Positions 61,686 to 64,000 of a stretch of DNA of 64,000 bases are shown in pieces. Each line of letters starts with the position of its first letter. The stretch's first letter is position 1. The DNA is from Acidobacteriota bacterium (GTDB taxonomy: Bacteria; Acidobacteriota; Blastocatellia; Pyrinomonadales; Pyrinomonadaceae). Position numbers and translations under genes: made by a program. The notes under the pieces were generated by a model, which was not told the DNA's origin, did not search any database, and saw nothing but the letters and a program-made list of their open reading frames with translations. The DNA lies in the NCBI GenBank assembly GCA_020199835.1, contig JAIVJV010000006.1, forward strand, positions 32,398-96,397. The letters are read 5' to 3'.

Positions 61686-63830
61686 ATGTGTCACCCGGCT
61701 CAACTACGCGTACTGCTGGCCGCGTTCTTCTGCGTCTTCTGCCTCGCCACCGCCGCCACAGCTCAGGATCGGACACTCCAACTCAACCAATCCATTGAGC
61801 GCAAACTAGGCCCAAGCGACTCGCACAGTTACACGGTTACGCTCGAGGAGAACACGTTCGCTCAGCTCGTCGTCGAGCAGCGCGGGATCGACGCCATCGT
61901 GAAAGTCTCGTCGCCGGCCGGCAAGAATCTCGGCGACTTCGACTCGCCAAACGGCGCCGACGGTCCGGAAAACGTCTCTTTCGTTGCCGTAACTGCTGGA
62001 GCATATCGCATCATTGTCGCTCCGCTGACACCGGGAGACACCAGTTCGGGCCAGTATCACATCAAGCTCATTGAAGTGCGCCAGGCTACCGAAGAGGAGA
62101 TCAAGACCAGCAAAAACCTCGAAGTCGTCAAAGTCAAAGCCATCGAGTTATTTGACGAAATCGAGGGCATGATCCAGGAGATCCGTGCGCCGCACATGCG
62201 CATCCGCTCGCAACTGCAAGCCGCGCAAATGTTGTGGGATTTCGACCAGAAGCGCGCCACTAAATATCTGACATCTGCGGCCAACAGCCTGAAGGGTTAC
62301 ATGACGACGCTCGACCCGGCGAGTCCGGATTACGCCAGACATTACTCCACGATTTCGCAACTGCGTACAGACATCGTCCACGTGCTGTCAGGTTACGATC
62401 CCGACGCAGCGCTCAATCTTCTGTACGCGACGAAACTGCCGGGTGATCCCCACGGTAATCAACGTGATCTCGCGGCCCAGGAAAACGCGCTCGAGCTAGC
62501 GGTGGCGAACCAGATGCTGGCAAATGATCCGAAGCGAGCAGTTCAACTCGCGCGGCAAAATTTGAAGCACGGTTATGCAGGAAATCTCGTGAACACCATC
62601 TCGAACCTGAGACAGAAGAATCCCGAGCTCGCAACTGAACTCGCGACCGAAATCGCCGGCAAGCTGCTGCGTGAGAAGTTACTCAAGAAGCCCGAGGCCG
62701 CGTATCTCACCACAAACATCGTGCGCCTTTGTTTCGGGGCGAAAAGGAGGGTCATTCAGCGAGGGCACAGCCAGGGAAGCAATGGCGTGCAAGTGATTTT
62801 CAATGGCCGGGATACGGGCGTCGTGGATGCCGAGCCCGTCTTGTCCGAGGCGACGTGCCGCGACTTGGTCGAAAAATCACTTCGGGAGGCACTCAGCTAT
62901 ACGCCGCCGGGGCCGAACTCGTATACACCGGAACGCGACGCCGCGTGGAGTTTGCTGAATGGCTTACAACAACTCGGCGCGAATCTCGACACGACCGTCG
63001 CCGGTGCTTCGTCGAATGTCGAAAAGAAACTCGCGGAGCTCAACGCGGCGATGAACCCGCATCAACAAGTGATGCACAACGTGATGGTGAAGCTTAATGG
63101 TTCACCGGAGGCAGCGTTCGAGTCGATTGAAAAAGCGCCGCCGGAGATGCGCGATCAGCTTTACATACAAATGGCCAACATGGCCTCACAAAATGGTGAC
63201 CCGGCGCGTGCACGTCAGATCCTGAACGAGCACGTGAAGAATGCCTACCAACTCCGGCAGGCGCTTGCGAATCTTGAACAACAGGAGATGTACCAGGCGG
63301 TATCGCGTGGCAAAGTTGAAGAGGCGCTCCGAACGATCAGCGCGTTGCGCACGCCGCGCGAACGCGCCAACATGCTGATGCAGATCATGCGTCAGATTGG
63401 ACCCGGACAGAAGCGTGCGAGCGCGTTGAACTTTCTCGAGCAGGCGCGCGCGTTGTTGTCGCCCGAGGTTCGGGCGCAGGACCAGGAACAGATGAATGCG
63501 TTGCTGGAGATTGCGCGCGCGTTTTCACGTTACGACGTGAAGCGTGCGTTTGAGATCGTCGATCCGCTGGTGGAGCAGCTTAACGAACTTTGCGCGGCGG
63601 CGCGTACGTTGGAGGGTTTTGGAACCGAGGCTTTCGAGGAAGACGAGATGGATCTGCACAACGGTAACACCGTGGCCTCGGCCGCAACGCAGCTTACGAG
63701 CACGTTGGGCTCGTTGGCGATCGTAAATTTCGAACGCGCCAAGTTGACAGCGGATCGCCTGCGCCTTCCTGAGGTTCGCCTGCGCGGCTACCTCGACATC
63801 GCCCAACAAACCCTCCAGGCCTCGCGGTAG
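61686..63830 (+). CDS. exported helical-repeat protein with N-terminal PPC-like domain
   Basis: This is a 714-residue secreted protein of unknown function. A signal peptide (LLAAFFCVFCLATAATA) precedes a beta domain of about 100 residues (LGPSDSHSYTVTLEENTFAQ, 20 shown, then GAYRIIVAPLTPG), like the bacterial pre-peptidase C-terminal (PPC) domain. The rest is made of alpha-helical, TPR-like or HEAT-like repeats (AVQLARQNLKHGYAGNLV, DPARARQILNEHVKNAYQLR, 20 shown). No catalytic motif is visible. It starts 140 bases after the lipid operon, with GGGAG before its ATG, and may be a separate unit. Confidence 0.68.
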   Translation: MCHPAQLRVLLAAFFCVFCLATAATAQDRTLQLNQSIERKLGPSDSHSYTVTLEENTFAQLVVEQRGIDAIVKVSSPAGKNLGDFDSPNGADGPENVSFVAVTAGAYRIIVAPLTPGDTSSGQYHIKLIEVRQATEEEIKTSKNLEVVKVKAIELFDEIEGMIQEIRAPHMRIRSQLQAAQMLWDFDQKRATKYLTSAANSLKGYMTTLDPASPDYARHYSTISQLRTDIVHVLSGYDPDAALNLLYATKLPGDPHGNQRDLAAQENALELAVANQMLANDPKRAVQLARQNLKHGYAGNLVNTISNLRQKNPELATELATEIAGKLLREKLLKKPEAAYLTTNIVRLCFGAKRRVIQRGHSQGSNGVQVIFNGRDTGVVDAEPVLSEATCRDLVEKSLREALSYTPPGPNSYTPERDAAWSLLNGLQQLGANLDTTVAGASSNVEKKLAELNAAMNPHQQVMHNVMVKLNGSPEAAFESIEKAPPEMRDQLYIQMANMASQNGDPARARQILNEHVKNAYQLRQALANLEQQEMYQAVSRGKVEEALRTISALRTPRERANMLMQIMRQIGPGQKRASALNFLEQARALLSPEVRAQDQEQMNALLEIARAFSRYDVKRAFEIVDPLVEQLNELCAAARTLEGFGTEAFEEDEMDLHNGNTVASAATQLTSTLGSLAIVNFERAKLTADRLRLPEVRLRGYLDIAQQTLQASR

Positions 63831-63868
63831 TTGAAGGCTCGTTGAAAAGGCTTCGGTCGGTGTTAACC

Positions 63869-63963
63869 CAGGGTTGGAACAACCCTGATGTTATGAAGCA
63901 GCGCCTCCGTTCGTGAGTGCTAGACTCACGACAGCTCTGACCATGAGACTGAAAGGAGGCGCT
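63869..63963 (+). ncRNA. structured leader of an IS110-family element (candidate bridge RNA or translational switch)
   Basis: Four complementary pairings lie before the transposase start. A hairpin at 63869-63887 has an 8-base stem and GAA loop. An outer 9-base stem pairs AGCGCCTCC (63900-63908) with GGAGGCGCT (63955-63963). Inside it lie an 8-base hairpin with GCTAG loop (63911-63931) and a bulged stem (63932-63937 with 63945-63951), forming a three-way junction. The right arm of the outer stem contains the ribosome-binding site. IS110 elements carry their guide (bridge) RNA in a non-coding end, so this may be part of it. Confidence 0.5.
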
Positions 63964-64000
63964 GTGCAGAAAATATATATCGGCGTTGACTTTCATGCAC
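63964..64000 (+). CDS. IS110-family transposase, N-terminal fragment cut by window end
   Basis: From a GTG at 63964 with AAAGGAGG seven bases upstream, the frame reads VQKIYIGVDFHA. This is the typical start of IS110-family DEDD recombinases, the aspartate of GVDFH being the first catalytic acidic residue. Only 12 residues are visible. The rest of the insertion sequence lies outside the window, and its left boundary was not located. Confidence 0.72.
   Translation, partial: MQKIYIGVDFHA

Noticed and set aside
1..64000. CRISPR array, tRNA and rRNA genes
   Set aside because: No regularly spaced repeats and no tRNA T-loop or rRNA core sequences were recognised by reading. A covariance search was not possible.

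Overview
The window is a chromosomal segment of moderately high GC content. The likely source is a Gram-negative-type soil bacterium of the Acidobacteriota, probably class Blastocatellia (subdivision 4). This is inferred from the mix of gene families, not from a marker gene: DUF4214-RHS proteins, secreted DUF5117-type metalloproteases, paired ECF sigma and zinc-finger anti-sigma genes, PASTA-less Ser/Thr kinases and an ElbD-like ether-lipid megaenzyme. No rRNA, tRNA or CRISPR array was recognised.

Layout. 1-2.6 kb: the end of a complex I operon (nuoM partial, nuoN). 2.6-4.7 kb: an unknown protein, a class I glutamine amidotransferase and an AlkA-type DNA glycosylase. 4.7-11.2 kb (minus strand): a tight run with an ECF sigma factor, its membrane anti-sigma factor, an HtrA-like protein without its catalytic triad, a circularly permuted ATP-grasp enzyme, a PilZ protein, an unknown protein and a GCS2-type carboxylate-amine ligase. 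11.4-17 kb: a secreted protein, a second ATP-grasp enzyme, two TPR membrane proteins and a YdjM-like membrane protein. 17.2-18.9 kb: a second ECF sigma/anti-sigma pair. 19.1-24.0 kb: a broken RHS locus. Its N-terminal part is on plus, its core is inverted onto minus, and a JAMM-like C-terminal domain with a candidate immunity gene is again on plus. 24.1-28.6 kb: the glycine cleavage operon gcvT-gcvH-gcvPA-gcvPB, with a thioredoxin-fold ferredoxin running into its 3' end.

29-41 kb: an FHA-transmembrane-trypsin fusion, a three-gene envelope operon (lipoprotein, alkaline-phosphatase-superfamily protein, flippase/FtsX-permease fusion), a large zinc metalloprotease and an M23 peptidase. 41.3-46.5 kb: DinB-like and Rho-N-like small genes, then coxS-coxL-coxM-coxG encoding a form II molybdenum hydroxylase. 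46.6-53.6 kb: a secreted Xaa-Pro-type peptidase, a Ser/Thr kinase, a UPF0182 membrane protein and a TPR lipoprotein. 53.8-61.5 kb: a four-gene lipid operon (HAD phosphatase-like, LarA-like, a 1467-residue reductase-AMP ligase-ACP-acyltransferase and an SDR) that resembles myxobacterial ElbD-type ether-lipid synthesis. 61.7-63.8 kb: a secreted repeat-rich protein. The window ends just inside an IS110-family transposase preceded by a strongly structured non-coding leader.

Two families of palindromic intergenic repeats are present. The heptamer TGGTCCA also recurs far more often than base composition suggests and mainly on one DNA strand. The items most worth follow-up are the lipid operon, the inverted RHS core, the structured IS110 leader, the sigma/pseudo-HtrA/amidoligase run and the heptamer.
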